A DNA stretch of 64,000 bases, from contig JAYEGL010000001.1 of the NCBI GenBank assembly GCA_034659015.1, forward strand, positions 186,001 to 250,000. Reading direction: 5' to 3'. Shown piece by piece: positions 42,935-51,594 of the stretch. The stretch is from Maricaulis sp034659015 (GTDB lineage: Bacteria; Pseudomonadota; Alphaproteobacteria; Caulobacterales; Maricaulaceae). The position numbers and the translations under genes are program-made. Numbering within the stretch: position 1 is the stretch's first letter; every line of letters starts with the position of its first letter. Below the pieces are notes generated by a model, which had not been told where the DNA came from, ran no database searches, and saw nothing but the letters and a program-made list of their open reading frames with translations.

Positions 42935-45525
42935 CTGTCCAGCGTCCGGGCAACCTCGACCACTTCGAAACACTCGATCTGGTCACCCTTCTGCAGGTCG
43001 TCGTAATTCTCGAAGGCCATGCCGCACTCGGTGCCGGCGCGAACCTCGGGAACCTCGTCCTTGAAGCGTTTGAGGGTTTTCAGATGGCCCTCGTGCAGCA
43101 CCGTGTCGTCGCGCAGCAGGCGAACGCCGCAGCCGCGCTTGACCACGCCTTCGGTGACGCGGCAACCGGCCACCTTGCCGACCTTGGTGATGTTGAACAC
43201 TTCCAGGATTTCCGCGTAACCGATGAAGTTCTCGCGCTTCTCCGGCGCCAGCATGCCTTCCATCGTGTTCTTCACGTCGTCCAGGACGTCGTAGATCACC
43301 GAATAGTAGCGGATCTCCACGCCTTCGCGCTCGGCGAGCTCGCGGGCCTGCTTGTTGGCCCGGACATTGAAGGCGAAGATCGGTGCGCCCGACGACTGGG
43401 CCAGCAGCACGTCGCTCTCGTTCACACCGCCCGGGGCAGCGTGAATGACACGTGCACGCACTTCCTCATTGCCCAGTTTCTCCAGCGACTGCTTGATCGC
43501 CTCGGCCGAACCCTGAACGTCCGCCTTCACCAGAAGCGGCATTTCCTGGGTCTCGTCCTGCTTGAGGCGCGCCATCATCTGTTCCAGCGACGCGCCGCCG
43601 CCGGTGACCGCACCGGAAGCCTGGCGTTCCTTGCGCTGGCGGTAGTCGGCAATCTCGCGAGCCCGGGCCTCGTTCTCCACGACGGCGAAGACCTCGCCCG
43701 GCTCCGGCGCACCGTCCAGGCCGAGAATCTCGGCCGGCACGGACGGACCGGCCTCCTCGAGCTGCTGGCCGCGCTCGTTGACGAGCGCGCGGACACGACC
43801 CCACTGGGCCCCGGCCACGACGACATCGCCGCGCTTCAGCGTACCGCGGCGCACCAGCACCGTGGCCACCGGGCCGCGGCCCTTGTCGACCTGGCTCTCG
43901 ATCACCACGCCATCGGCCTCGCGATCGGGATTGGCCTTGAGGTCGAGCAGTTCGGCCTGCAGCGCGATCGCCTCGGTCAGCTCGTCGAGACCCTCGCGGT
44001 TCTTGGCCGAGACATTGACCGACTGCACGTCGCCGGACATCGCCTCGACGACAATCTCGTGCTGCAGCAGGTCGGTGAGGACCTTCTGCGGATTGGCATC
44101 CGGCTTGTCGCACTTGTTGACCGCCACGATGATCGGCGTACCGGCCGCCTTGGCGTGATTGATAGCCTCGATGGTCTGCGGCTTGACGCTGTCGTCGGCC
44201 GCCACCACCAGGATCACGATATCCGTCGCCTCGGCACCGCGCGAACGCATGGCCGAGAAGGCGGCGTGGCCCGGCGTATCGAGGAAGGTCAGCTTTTCGC
44301 CGCCCTTCAGCTGAACCTGGTAGGCGCCGATATGCTGGGTGATACCGCCGGCCTCGCCCGCCGCCACGTCCGTGGATCGCATCGCGTCGAGCAGAGAGGT
44401 CTTGCCGTGGTCGACATGGCCCATCACGGCAATGACGGGCGCGCGGCCGACCTGGCTTTCTTCCGGATCGTCCTCGGTGATGAAACCCTCCTCGACATCG
44501 GACTCGGACACGCGCTTCACGGTGTGGCCGAACTCCTCGACCACCAGCTCGGCCGTATCGGCATCGAGCACGTCGTTCACGCGGACCATCTGGCCCTGCT
44601 TCATCAGGTATTTCACAACATCGACGGCACGTTCCGCCATGCGGTTGGCCAGATCCGACACCGTGATGGCTTCCGGGACGATCACGTCGCGGGCGATCTT
44701 GTCGCGACCGCCTGTCGTGTCCTGGCGGCGCTGCTTCTCGCGTTCGCGGGCACGGCGCACCGAGGCGAGAGAGCGCTGCCGCTCCTCGTCGCCGTCGACG
44801 ATATTCTGGATGGTCAGCTTGCCGCGGCGGCGATTGTCGGACTTGGCACGCGTCGGCTGGGCCTTCGAGGGGCCGGCACCGCCGCCACCCTTGCGCTTGA
44901 CCCGGCCGCCCATGGCCTCCAGCGCGGATGCGGCATCGCCGCCAGCCGGTTCGTCCCGGCGATCGCGCTTGGCATCGTCCTTGGCAGGCGGCGCCTTGCG
45001 GCGCGGCTCGTCATCGCCCTTGCGGCCGACATCCTGGGCCGCGAGCGCCGCAGCCTCCTCTTCCGCCTTGCGGCGAGCCTCGTCATCGGCCTTGCGGCGC
45101 GCTTCCTCTTCGGCTTCGCGCGCCTCGCGTTCCTCGCGGTCGCGCTGTTCCTCGAGCTGACGCTTCTCGTTCTCGGCGCGCTGGGCACGCTCTTCGGCTT
45201 CCTGCTTCTTCTGCGCCTCGCGATCGGCGGCTTCGGCGCGCGCACGGGCAATGGCGCGCTGCCGGGCGAGCAGTTCCTCTTCGGACAGGCCGAGCTGGCG
45301 GGCCTTGGCTGCGAGCGCGCTTTCGCCGCCCTTGCCGGATCCGCCGGAACCCTTGCCGCCGCCCTGCGCGGTGTCCTTGCCCGACTGGGCCACGCGCTTG
45401 CGCTTCTTCTCCACCACCACGGCCTTCGAGCGGCCGCGCGCAAAACTCTGCTGCACGGTACCGGAACCGGATCGTTTCAAAGACAGCGGCCTGCGGCCGG
45501 ACTTGTTGTCGTCTGCGTCGCTCAT
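42931..45525 (-). CDS. infB: Translation initiation factor IF-2
   Basis: GTPase that places initiator tRNA on the 30S subunit. The 864-residue protein has a long charged N-terminal region (about 1-280, rich in Glu/Arg/Ala, typical of Alphaproteobacteria), then the GTPase with G1 GHVDHGKTSLLDAMR (about 367), G3 DTPGHAAFSAMR and G4 NKCD. C-terminal domains II-IV end with EVVEVARTLDS. Its TAG stop is part of the CTAG repeat. The start ATG at 45525 is preceded by GAAGG, in a long-range stem. Confidence 0.98.
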   Translation of the reverse strand: MSDADDNKSGRRPLSLKRSGSGTVQQSFARGRSKAVVVEKKRKRVAQSGKDTAQGGGKGSGGSGKGGESALAAKARQLGLSEEELLARQRAIARARAEAADREAQKKQEAEERAQRAENEKRQLEEQRDREEREAREAEEEARRKADDEARRKAEEEAAALAAQDVGRKGDDEPRRKAPPAKDDAKRDRRDEPAGGDAASALEAMGGRVKRKGGGGAGPSKAQPTRAKSDNRRRGKLTIQNIVDGDEERQRSLASVRRAREREKQRRQDTTGGRDKIARDVIVPEAITVSDLANRMAERAVDVVKYLMKQGQMVRVNDVLDADTAELVVEEFGHTVKRVSESDVEEGFITEDDPEESQVGRAPVIAVMGHVDHGKTSLLDAMRSTDVAAGEAGGITQHIGAYQVQLKGGEKLTFLDTPGHAAFSAMRSRGAEATDIVILVVAADDSVKPQTIEAINHAKAAGTPIIVAVNKCDKPDANPQKVLTDLLQHEIVVEAMSGDVQSVNVSAKNREGLDELTEAIALQAELLDLKANPDREADGVVIESQVDKGRGPVATVLVRRGTLKRGDVVVAGAQWGRVRALVNERGQQLEEAGPSVPAEILGLDGAPEPGEVFAVVENEARAREIADYRQRKERQASGAVTGGGASLEQMMARLKQDETQEMPLLVKADVQGSAEAIKQSLEKLGNEEVRARVIHAAPGGVNESDVLLAQSSGAPIFAFNVRANKQARELAEREGVEIRYYSVIYDVLDDVKNTMEGMLAPEKRENFIGYAEILEVFNITKVGKVAGCRVTEGVVKRGCGVRLLRDDTVLHEGHLKTLKRFKDEVPEVRAGTECGMAFENYDDLQKGDQIECFEVVEVARTLDS

Positions 45526-45627
45526 GCGAGCCTTCCAAATCGGCTTTCGTTCCACGTCTCGTCCCGGTAGCCGAATTCCGGAACGGCGCACTGTTCAAAC
45601 CTTATCCCATCCGGTCTGAAGGCTCGC
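45526..45627 (-). promoter_or_regulatory. infB leader with long-range stem hiding the ribosome site
   Basis: On the minus-strand RNA, GCGAGCCTTC (DNA 45618-45627) pairs exactly with GAAGGCTCGC (45526-45535) across 82 nt. The 3' arm contains the GAAGG Shine-Dalgarno and runs up to the AUG. Inner pairings (CGTTCC/GGAACG) suggest a folded leader. Function is inference. Confidence 0.55.
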
Positions 45628-45669
45628 TAAACTAGCCAGCTCCAGCCCGGACGCAACCGCGAAGGCGGC

Positions 45670-46281
45670 TCATTTCGCATCTGCCGCAAGTCCCGCACCG
45701 TGCGGATCGAGCGGCCGGAAGCCCGAAAGCTTCCCCATCAGCGTCGTGAAGGCCCGCGCCTGCGGCCCTTCCGACATGACGGCGTGGACGACCGGCCCGC
45801 GCCCCAGCGCCCGGCCGACGGCCTCCGCCGTGAAACATCCGGCGACCGGGACATCGCCCCAGACGCCCTGCGCCAGCCGGTCGATCTTCGACCGGCCGTC
45901 GTCCGCCGCGTCCGACGCCTCGATGCGCCAGGCCGGGCGGGCGGCCTTCAGGGCCAGACGCACAGCGTCCCGGCCCGCAGCCAGATCCCCGGACCGCCGC
46001 GCCAGACCGATCAGGTTCAGCGCGCGCTCCGCCAGCAGACGCTCGATCGTTCCGGACAGATCGTCCGGAACCGTGACCGGCGCCCCGAAGGCCCTGCTGA
46101 AGGCCTTGCGGGCCACGGCGCGCTCCACCGCCTCGCGTTCGGCGGTGACCCAGGCGCCGCGCCCGGGAAGTTTTGCGGCAAGATCGGGAACCACGCTGCC
46201 GTCCGGCGCCAGGGCGATGCGGACGAGATCAGCCTCGTCCTTTACCTCGCCCGTCGCCACGCAGCGCCGTTCCCGGTCCAT
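45670..46281 (-). CDS. ylxR: YlxR-like RNA-binding protein (DUF448 plus L7Ae-like domain)
   Basis: A 203-residue protein between nusA and infB, its conserved position. The N-terminal YlxR/DUF448 domain has the RRCVATGEV-KLPGRGAWV pattern. The remaining half (from ALNLIGLARRSGDLAAG) is an L7Ae/L30e-like RNA-binding fold. Alphaproteobacteria commonly carry this fused form. YlxR proteins may modulate RNase P or ribosome biogenesis. Confidence 0.92.
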   Translation of the reverse strand: MDRERRCVATGEVKDEADLVRIALAPDGSVVPDLAAKLPGRGAWVTAEREAVERAVARKAFSRAFGAPVTVPDDLSGTIERLLAERALNLIGLARRSGDLAAGRDAVRLALKAARPAWRIEASDAADDGRSKIDRLAQGVWGDVPVAGCFTAEAVGRALGRGPVVHAVMSEGPQARAFTTLMGKLSGFRPLDPHGAGLAADAK

Positions 46282-46294
46282 GCCGCGGTCAGGC

Positions 46295-48010
46295 CTAGTC
46301 AGCCTCCTTCTCCTCTTCGGCCGCCTGGTCGAGATCGAGACCCAGGGCCTCGGCCTCGGCTTCCAGCGCCGCCAGATCCATGTTCTCCACGTCGAACGCG
46401 CCGTCGGCCTCGCCCTCGTCGCCTTCGGTCTCCTCGACCTCGGGCTGGGGCAAGTCCTCTTCGGAGATCCAGCCGGCCGCGACGCGGGCGCGCATGATCA
46501 TCATCTCGGCATCCTGGGAAGACAGGTTGAAGTCTTCCAGAATGCCCGGCTCGCGCACGCGTTCGCCGTCCTTGGTCTCGAACCAGCCGCGCAGGTCGTC
46601 GGTGACCAGGCCGGCGAGATCGTCGACGGTCTTGACGTCGTTCTCGCCGAACTTGACGGCCATCGCCAGGTCCACGCCCTCGATCTCGAGAACATCGTCC
46701 TCGACGCCCAGCTCCTTGCGCTTGGCGTCCTGCTCGGCCGCGAGACGGTCCAGATAGTCGCGGGCGCGCGCCTGGATCTCCTCGGCCGTTTCCTCGTCGA
46801 AGCCTTCGATCACGGCAATCTCGCCGAGATCGACATAGGCGATTTCCTCGACGTCGGTGAAGCCTTCCGTAGCCAGAAGTTGGGCAATCACCTCGTCAAC
46901 ATCAAGGGCCGCGATGAAGAGCTGGGTCCGCTCGGCGAATTCCTTCTGCCGGCGTTCGGACTCTTCTTCCTCGGTCAGGATGTCGATCGACCAGCCCGTC
47001 AGCTGCGAGGCCAGGCGGACATTCTGGCCGCGCCGGCCGATGGCAAGCGAGAGCTGCTCGTCCGGCACCACGACCTCGATGCGCTGGTCTTCCTCGTCCA
47101 GAACGACCTTGGCGACTTCCGCCGGCTGCAGGGCGTTAACGATGAAGGTGGCCGGATCGTCGGACCAGGGAATGATGTCGATCTTCTCGCCGGCGAGTTC
47201 GGACACCACGGCCTGGACGCGCGAACCGCGCATGCCGACGCAGGCGCCGACCGGGTCGATCGAGCCGTCATTGGAGATGACGGCGATCTTGGCGCGCGAG
47301 CCCGGGTCGCGGGCGACCGACGGGATCTCGATAATGCCTTCGTAAACCTCGGGCACTTCCTGGGCGAACAGGGCGGCCATGAAGTCCGGATGCGCGCGCG
47401 ACAGGAAAATCTGCGGGCCGCGGACCTCTTCGCGCACATCGTAGATATAGGCGCGCACGCGCTCATTGTTCTGCAGGTTTTCCCGCGGAATGCCGTCGGC
47501 GCGGCGGATGATGCCTTCGGCACGGCCGAGGTCGACGATCACATTGCCGTACTCGACGCGCTTGACGATGCCGGAGACGATCTCGCCGACACGGTCCTTG
47601 TATTCCTCGAACTGGCGCTGGCGTTCCGCTTCGCGCACCTTCTGCGTGATGACCTGCTTGGCGGTCTGCGACGCGACGCGGCCGAACTCGATCGGCGGCA
47701 GCTCGTCGGAGAAGACGGTGCCGATCTCGGCGGCCTTGTCGATCTTCTGGGCGTCGGCGAGCGTGAGCTCCTGGCTCTCGTTCTCGACCTCTTCCACGAC
47801 CGTCATGTTGCGGGTGAGCGACAGCTCGCCCGTCTTCGGGTCGATCTTGGCACGAATGTCGTTTTCGGCGCCGTAGCGGGAGCGCGCGGCCTTCTGGATC
47901 GCTTCCTCGATCGCCTCGATGACGATGCTCTCGTCGATCGACTTCTCCGCAGCGACCGCACGGGCGATCTGCAGCAGTTCCAGCCGGTTGGCGCTTACAC
48001 CAATGCTCAT
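46295..48010 (-). CDS. nusA: Transcription termination/antitermination protein NusA
   Basis: RNA polymerase-bound factor for pausing, termination and antitermination. The 571 residues have the N-terminal RNAP-binding domain, S1 (EIVSGIVKRVEYGNVIVDLG), two KH domains (VGACVGMRGSRVQAV and SLAIGRRGQNVRLAS) and C-terminal repeats with an acidic tail. It follows rimP by 31 bp. NusA is a plausible actor at the terminator in its own operon leader. Confidence 0.98.
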   Translation of the reverse strand: MSIGVSANRLELLQIARAVAAEKSIDESIVIEAIEEAIQKAARSRYGAENDIRAKIDPKTGELSLTRNMTVVEEVENESQELTLADAQKIDKAAEIGTVFSDELPPIEFGRVASQTAKQVITQKVREAERQRQFEEYKDRVGEIVSGIVKRVEYGNVIVDLGRAEGIIRRADGIPRENLQNNERVRAYIYDVREEVRGPQIFLSRAHPDFMAALFAQEVPEVYEGIIEIPSVARDPGSRAKIAVISNDGSIDPVGACVGMRGSRVQAVVSELAGEKIDIIPWSDDPATFIVNALQPAEVAKVVLDEEDQRIEVVVPDEQLSLAIGRRGQNVRLASQLTGWSIDILTEEEESERRQKEFAERTQLFIAALDVDEVIAQLLATEGFTDVEEIAYVDLGEIAVIEGFDEETAEEIQARARDYLDRLAAEQDAKRKELGVEDDVLEIEGVDLAMAVKFGENDVKTVDDLAGLVTDDLRGWFETKDGERVREPGILEDFNLSSQDAEMMIMRARVAAGWISEEDLPQPEVEETEGDEGEADGAFDVENMDLAALEAEAEALGLDLDQAAEEEKEAD

Positions 48011-48041
48011 CGGGCCATTCCTTCAGCCGTGGACAGCGACA

Positions 48042-48581
48042 TCATTCGTCTCCTTCAGTCTGCGCGGAGGCTTCGCCGCCCCGCGCCTTCAAATCCGCCT
48101 CGATCAGGGCGTCCGTGAGTAACAGTTTCGCATCGGCGATCCAGTCGAACGGGATCAGCGTGGTCTCGTCCTCGCCCTCCATGTCCAGCAGGACATTCCC
48201 GTCCTCGACGCCGGCCAGGACGCCGCGGAAGCGCTTGCGCCCCTCGGCCATGCGGTCGAGTTCCAGCTTCGCCTCATAACCTTCCCAGCGCGCGAAATGC
48301 GCCAGGTCGGTCAGCGGCCGGTCGATACCCGGCGAGGAGATCTCCAGATCGTACTCGCCGGCAATGGGATCCTCGATCTCGAACACGTCGGACAGGGCGC
48401 GCGACAGGCGCGCGCAGTCGTCGACATCCACCCCGGACCCGTCCAGCCGGTCGGTCATGATCTGCAGGCGCGGCTTCTTGCCGGACATCACGCGCACCCG
48501 CACGATTTCCTGGCCGAGCTCGGCGGCCACCGGCTCGGCGAGAGCGAGAATGCGATCGTCCTGCGGGGTCTTGGTCTTCAA
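48042..48581 (-). CDS. rimP: Ribosome maturation factor RimP
   Basis: Assembly factor for the 30S subunit. The 179-residue protein contains the DCARLSRALSDVFEIED and YDLEISSPGIDRPL signatures and a C-terminal SH3-like domain. I chose TTG 48581 since no ATG or GTG lies close by and the frame further up runs into the leader terminator; the TTG start is therefore probable but unproven. It is the first gene of rimP-nusA-ylxR-infB. Confidence 0.92.
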   Translation of the reverse strand: MKTKTPQDDRILALAEPVAAELGQEIVRVRVMSGKKPRLQIMTDRLDGSGVDVDDCARLSRALSDVFEIEDPIAGEYDLEISSPGIDRPLTDLAHFARWEGYEAKLELDRMAEGRKRFRGVLAGVEDGNVLLDMEGEDETTLIPFDWIADAKLLLTDALIEADLKARGGEASAQTEGDE

Positions 48582-48602
48582 GGGTCCCGGGTCTCCACCA
48601 AC

Positions 48603-48632
48603 AAAAAGAGCGGCCGCCGTTGGCGACCGCTC
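48603..48632 (-). terminator. Leader terminator (attenuator) before rimP
   Basis: Minus-strand stem GAGCGGTCGCC / GGCGGCCGCTC (48622-48632 with 48608-48618, one G-U pair, 3-nt loop) is followed by TTTTT (48607-48603). It lies 21 bp before the rimP start and downstream of a promoter, so it could act as an attenuator; it also lies beyond the trmB stop and could simply end that transcript. Confidence 0.8.
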
Positions 48633-48671
48633 GAAAGCATCATCCGATGCGATCGAACATGTAATGAGAGA

Positions 48672-48700
48672 CTTATACGCCCCGCAGGCCGGAAACGCAA
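48672..48700 (-). promoter_or_regulatory. Promoter of the rimP-nusA-ylxR-infB operon
   Basis: Minus-strand TTGCGT (48695-48700) and TATAAG (48672-48677) with a 17-bp spacer, about 90 bp before the rimP start. Its transcript would run through the terminator at 48603-48632. Confidence 0.65.
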
Positions 48701-48708
48701 GATGGGCA

Positions 48709-49395
48709 TCAGCGGCGCACAAAATCCATGAAGACCGGGGCGCAGTCGCCGAGATTCTTTTCCTCGTAGCGGGTGCGGATGTGATCGGCCGGCGGCAGGC
48801 GCCAGTCATCGGCTTTCGTGGCCTGCCAGTCGAAGCGGTCGTCGCCGGCAAACTCCACCATGCAGTGGTCGGCATAGGACTTCACATCGGTGGCGATGCG
48901 CAATTGCCCGCCCGGTTTCAGAAGCCGCGCGAATTCGTCGCGGGTGGCCTGTTGCACGAAACGCCGCTTGGCGTGACGCCTCTTGTGCCAGGGGTCGGGG
49001 AAAAGCAGGAAAATGCGGTCCAGCCCGGCATCGGTGAAGCGCGGCAGCAGCTCGCGCGCATCGGCCCGGGCGAGGCGGACATTGTCCAGCCCCCGCTCCT
49101 CGGCATAGGTCAACGCCTTGGCGACGCCGTTGAGGAAGGGTTCGATGCCGATATAGCCGGTCTCCGGATGGCGTTCGGCCTGGGCGGCGAGATGCTCGCC
49201 GCCGCCAAAGCCGATCTCCAGCACATGGGCCTCGCTGTCCGGCAACAGGGCTGCCGGATCGACCGGCCCCGTATCGGGCAGGCCGATCCGCGGCAGGAGA
49301 TCGTCCATCAACCCCTGCTGACGCGCGGAGAGCGGCTTGCCCTGGGCACGGCCATAGAGGCGGAATTCGGGAGTATCCGGTCGCGTCTTGCTCAT
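48709..49395 (-). CDS. trmB: tRNA (guanine-N7-)-methyltransferase
   Basis: Methylates G46 of tRNA. The 228-residue SAM enzyme has the LEIGFGGGEHLAAQA motif I, the FPDPWHKRRHAKRRF active-site signature and the C-terminal TRYEEKNLG motif. The ATG at 49395 is used. It lies between the XRE gene and rimP; metK, found here in many Alphaproteobacteria, is absent. Confidence 0.96.
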   Translation of the reverse strand: MSKTRPDTPEFRLYGRAQGKPLSARQQGLMDDLLPRIGLPDTGPVDPAALLPDSEAHVLEIGFGGGEHLAAQAERHPETGYIGIEPFLNGVAKALTYAEERGLDNVRLARADARELLPRFTDAGLDRIFLLFPDPWHKRRHAKRRFVQQATRDEFARLLKPGGQLRIATDVKSYADHCMVEFAGDDRFDWQATKADDWRLPPADHIRTRYEEKNLGDCAPVFMDFVRR

Positions 49396-49473
49396 GCGCG
49401 GGCATTTAGCCGCTTTGGCCGGGCTTGGCATCCCTCTGACCGCAGACAGGTCCTGCGCCGGAGACCGGGCCGG

Positions 49474-49896
49474 TCAGTGCGCCATCGTCTGGTCTTCCTC
49501 GGCCAGGGTGCGGACCAGCTCCAGCACGCGGCGGCGCACCTTGGAGTCCTTTATGCGTGAAAAGGCTTCCGCCAGCGAGACGCCGTCGGCGCTCTGTATG
49601 AAGTCGTAGACGACCGGTGTCTGGTCGCCTTCCGCCATACCCGTTGCGGCCGATTTCTCGCCCAGGCCCTCGAAAAAGAACTGGACCGGCACGTCGAGCA
49701 CGCGGGACAGCCGGTAAAGACGGCTGGCACCCACGCGGTTCGCGCCGCGTTCGTATTTCTGGACCTGCTGGAAGGTGACACCGAGTTCGTCACCCAGCTT
49801 TTCCTGGCTCATCTTCACGAGTTGGCGGCGCAACCGGATCCGTGCTCCGACATGAACATCGATCGGGTTGGGCCCCCGGGGATTCGCCTTGGGCAT
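49474..49896 (-). CDS. XRE family HTH regulator
   Basis: A 140-residue Cro/C1-type DNA-binding protein. The HTH spans about residues 16-72 (RIRLRRQLVKMSQEKLGDEL, then VTFQQVQKYERGANRVGAS). The C-terminal part is helical and may bind a ligand or dimerise (ADGVSLAEAFSRIKDSKVRR). This regulator is conserved next to lnt in Alphaproteobacteria. Its targets are not apparent. Confidence 0.9.
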   Translation of the reverse strand: MPKANPRGPNPIDVHVGARIRLRRQLVKMSQEKLGDELGVTFQQVQKYERGANRVGASRLYRLSRVLDVPVQFFFEGLGEKSAATGMAEGDQTPVVYDFIQSADGVSLAEAFSRIKDSKVRRRVLELVRTLAEEDQTMAH

Positions 49897-49983
49897 TCAG
49901 TTACCTCTTTGCCGGTTCTGCCACCAAGCAGTGCCCGTCGAACGCTACCACAACCAGGACGTGATTTCATAATCACTTTCAGT

Positions 49984-51594
49984 TCATGGCTGCGGCGGCG
50001 TGCGGCGCGCAAAACGCCGGCGGCGCAGGAATATCACACCCGCCAGGATTGCCAGAATGACAATCCAGACAGGTGCATCGCCCCACCACCCGTAAGGTGG
50101 AACGCCCAGAGGCCGCGGAAGGTTCACATCGTGAATGCCATCCGTGCCCGGCAGAATGCGCACGAGCGTCCGCCCATAAGGGTCGACAATTCCGGATACG
50201 CCCCGCGCGGCCGACCGGACCATCGGCAGGCCGGTCTCGATCGAGCGGTAGCGCGCCTGGTTGAAATGCTGCCGCGGTCCCGACGTCACCCCGAACCAGG
50301 CATCGTTGGAGATGTTGAGCAGCCAGGCCGGCCGGTCGACCACGGAGCCGACAAAACCGGGGAAGATCGCCTCGTAGCAGATCAACGGCATCACCGCCGG
50401 CGCGCCGGGCATGTCGAGCACGGAGGCGCCGGGCCCGGGCGTGAACTGGTAGCGCGCGAACTCGTCCAGCCCGATCGCCCGCAACAGGCCGCTCAGGGGC
50501 ACGATTTCGCTGAACGGGGTCAGGCGGACCTTGTCGTAGAGCGAATCCACCCGCGGCGAACCGCCGGGAAAGCGCATCGCGACCAGGGCATTGTGATAGG
50601 TGTATTGCCCGTTTTCGGTCACCGCACGGCGGTTGATGCCGGACACCAGCGTCTGCCCGCCCTGCAATTGCTGCCCGATCAGGCCCAGCGTGCGATCGTC
50701 CTCCAGCATGAAGGTGGGCAGCGCGCCTTCCGGCCAGATCACATGGGTGACCGCCCCGAGCCCTTCGCGGCCGGTCAGTTCGAGATAGCGGTCGCGCGTG
50801 CGCTCGGCGCCGCCGGGCGCCCATTTGGCGCGCTGGGCAATATCGGGATGAACCAGGCGCAGACGGATATCCGGCTGGAAGCCGGTCTCCGGTGCCGACA
50901 GCCGCATCGCGCCGGAGAAAACCAGGATCAGCCCGATCCCCAGCCCGGCGAGAGCCGGGCCGATATGGCTGATCCGGCCGCGCCGCACCCGCAGCGCTGC
51001 GGCGGGCGCGCTGAGGACGAAGACCGTCAGCAGGGTGAGGCCGTAGACGCCGAACCAGGCCGCAGTCTGGCTGACCGCCCCGCCGGCCGGCCAGGCATAG
51101 GCCGGCAGGTTCCAGGGCAGACCGCCGAACAGGTGGCCGCGCAGCCATTCGGTCACCGTCAGGATGACCGCGAACGTCAGAACCCGCCAGGGCGATCGCT
51201 GGGCGATCCACACATAGAGGCTGCCGGCCAGGCCCCAGAACAGCGCCAGCAAGGCCGCGAAGGCCGGAACGGCGAGCGGTACCAGGGCGGCATACCCCTC
51301 GCCGCGCGTCACGAAGGCAAAGGCGATCCAGTAGGTGCCAGCGAGAAAATAGCCGAGCGCGAAGACAAAGCCGCGGAGAAAGCCGGCCAGCGTGCGGCGC
51401 GGCCGGCGCCGGGCGCCGTCCAGACTCCACACCAGGACGCACAGCCCCAGAGCCAGCGCCGGCCAGATGTGAAGGGGCGCCATGGCCAGGGCCGACAGGG
51501 CGCCGGCCAGGAAGAGCACGCCGAGATGCCGCCAGCCATCATGCGCCGCCAGCCAGGCATGCGGGCGCCAGAGAGGAAGCCGGCGCCAGTTCAT
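49984..51594 (-). CDS. lnt: Apolipoprotein N-acyltransferase
   Basis: Adds the third acyl chain to lipoproteins in the inner membrane. The 536 residues have about seven helices and a periplasmic nitrilase domain with the Glu-Lys-Cys triad: IWPEGALPTF (about 285), LYDKVRLTPF (about 351) and LICYEAIFPG (about 405). The NISNDAWFG block is conserved. It overlaps corC by 4 bp (ATGA). Confidence 0.97.
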   Translation of the reverse strand: MNWRRLPLWRPHAWLAAHDGWRHLGVLFLAGALSALAMAPLHIWPALALGLCVLVWSLDGARRRPRRTLAGFLRGFVFALGYFLAGTYWIAFAFVTRGEGYAALVPLAVPAFAALLALFWGLAGSLYVWIAQRSPWRVLTFAVILTVTEWLRGHLFGGLPWNLPAYAWPAGGAVSQTAAWFGVYGLTLLTVFVLSAPAAALRVRRGRISHIGPALAGLGIGLILVFSGAMRLSAPETGFQPDIRLRLVHPDIAQRAKWAPGGAERTRDRYLELTGREGLGAVTHVIWPEGALPTFMLEDDRTLGLIGQQLQGGQTLVSGINRRAVTENGQYTYHNALVAMRFPGGSPRVDSLYDKVRLTPFSEIVPLSGLLRAIGLDEFARYQFTPGPGASVLDMPGAPAVMPLICYEAIFPGFVGSVVDRPAWLLNISNDAWFGVTSGPRQHFNQARYRSIETGLPMVRSAARGVSGIVDPYGRTLVRILPGTDGIHDVNLPRPLGVPPYGWWGDAPVWIVILAILAGVIFLRRRRFARRTPPQP

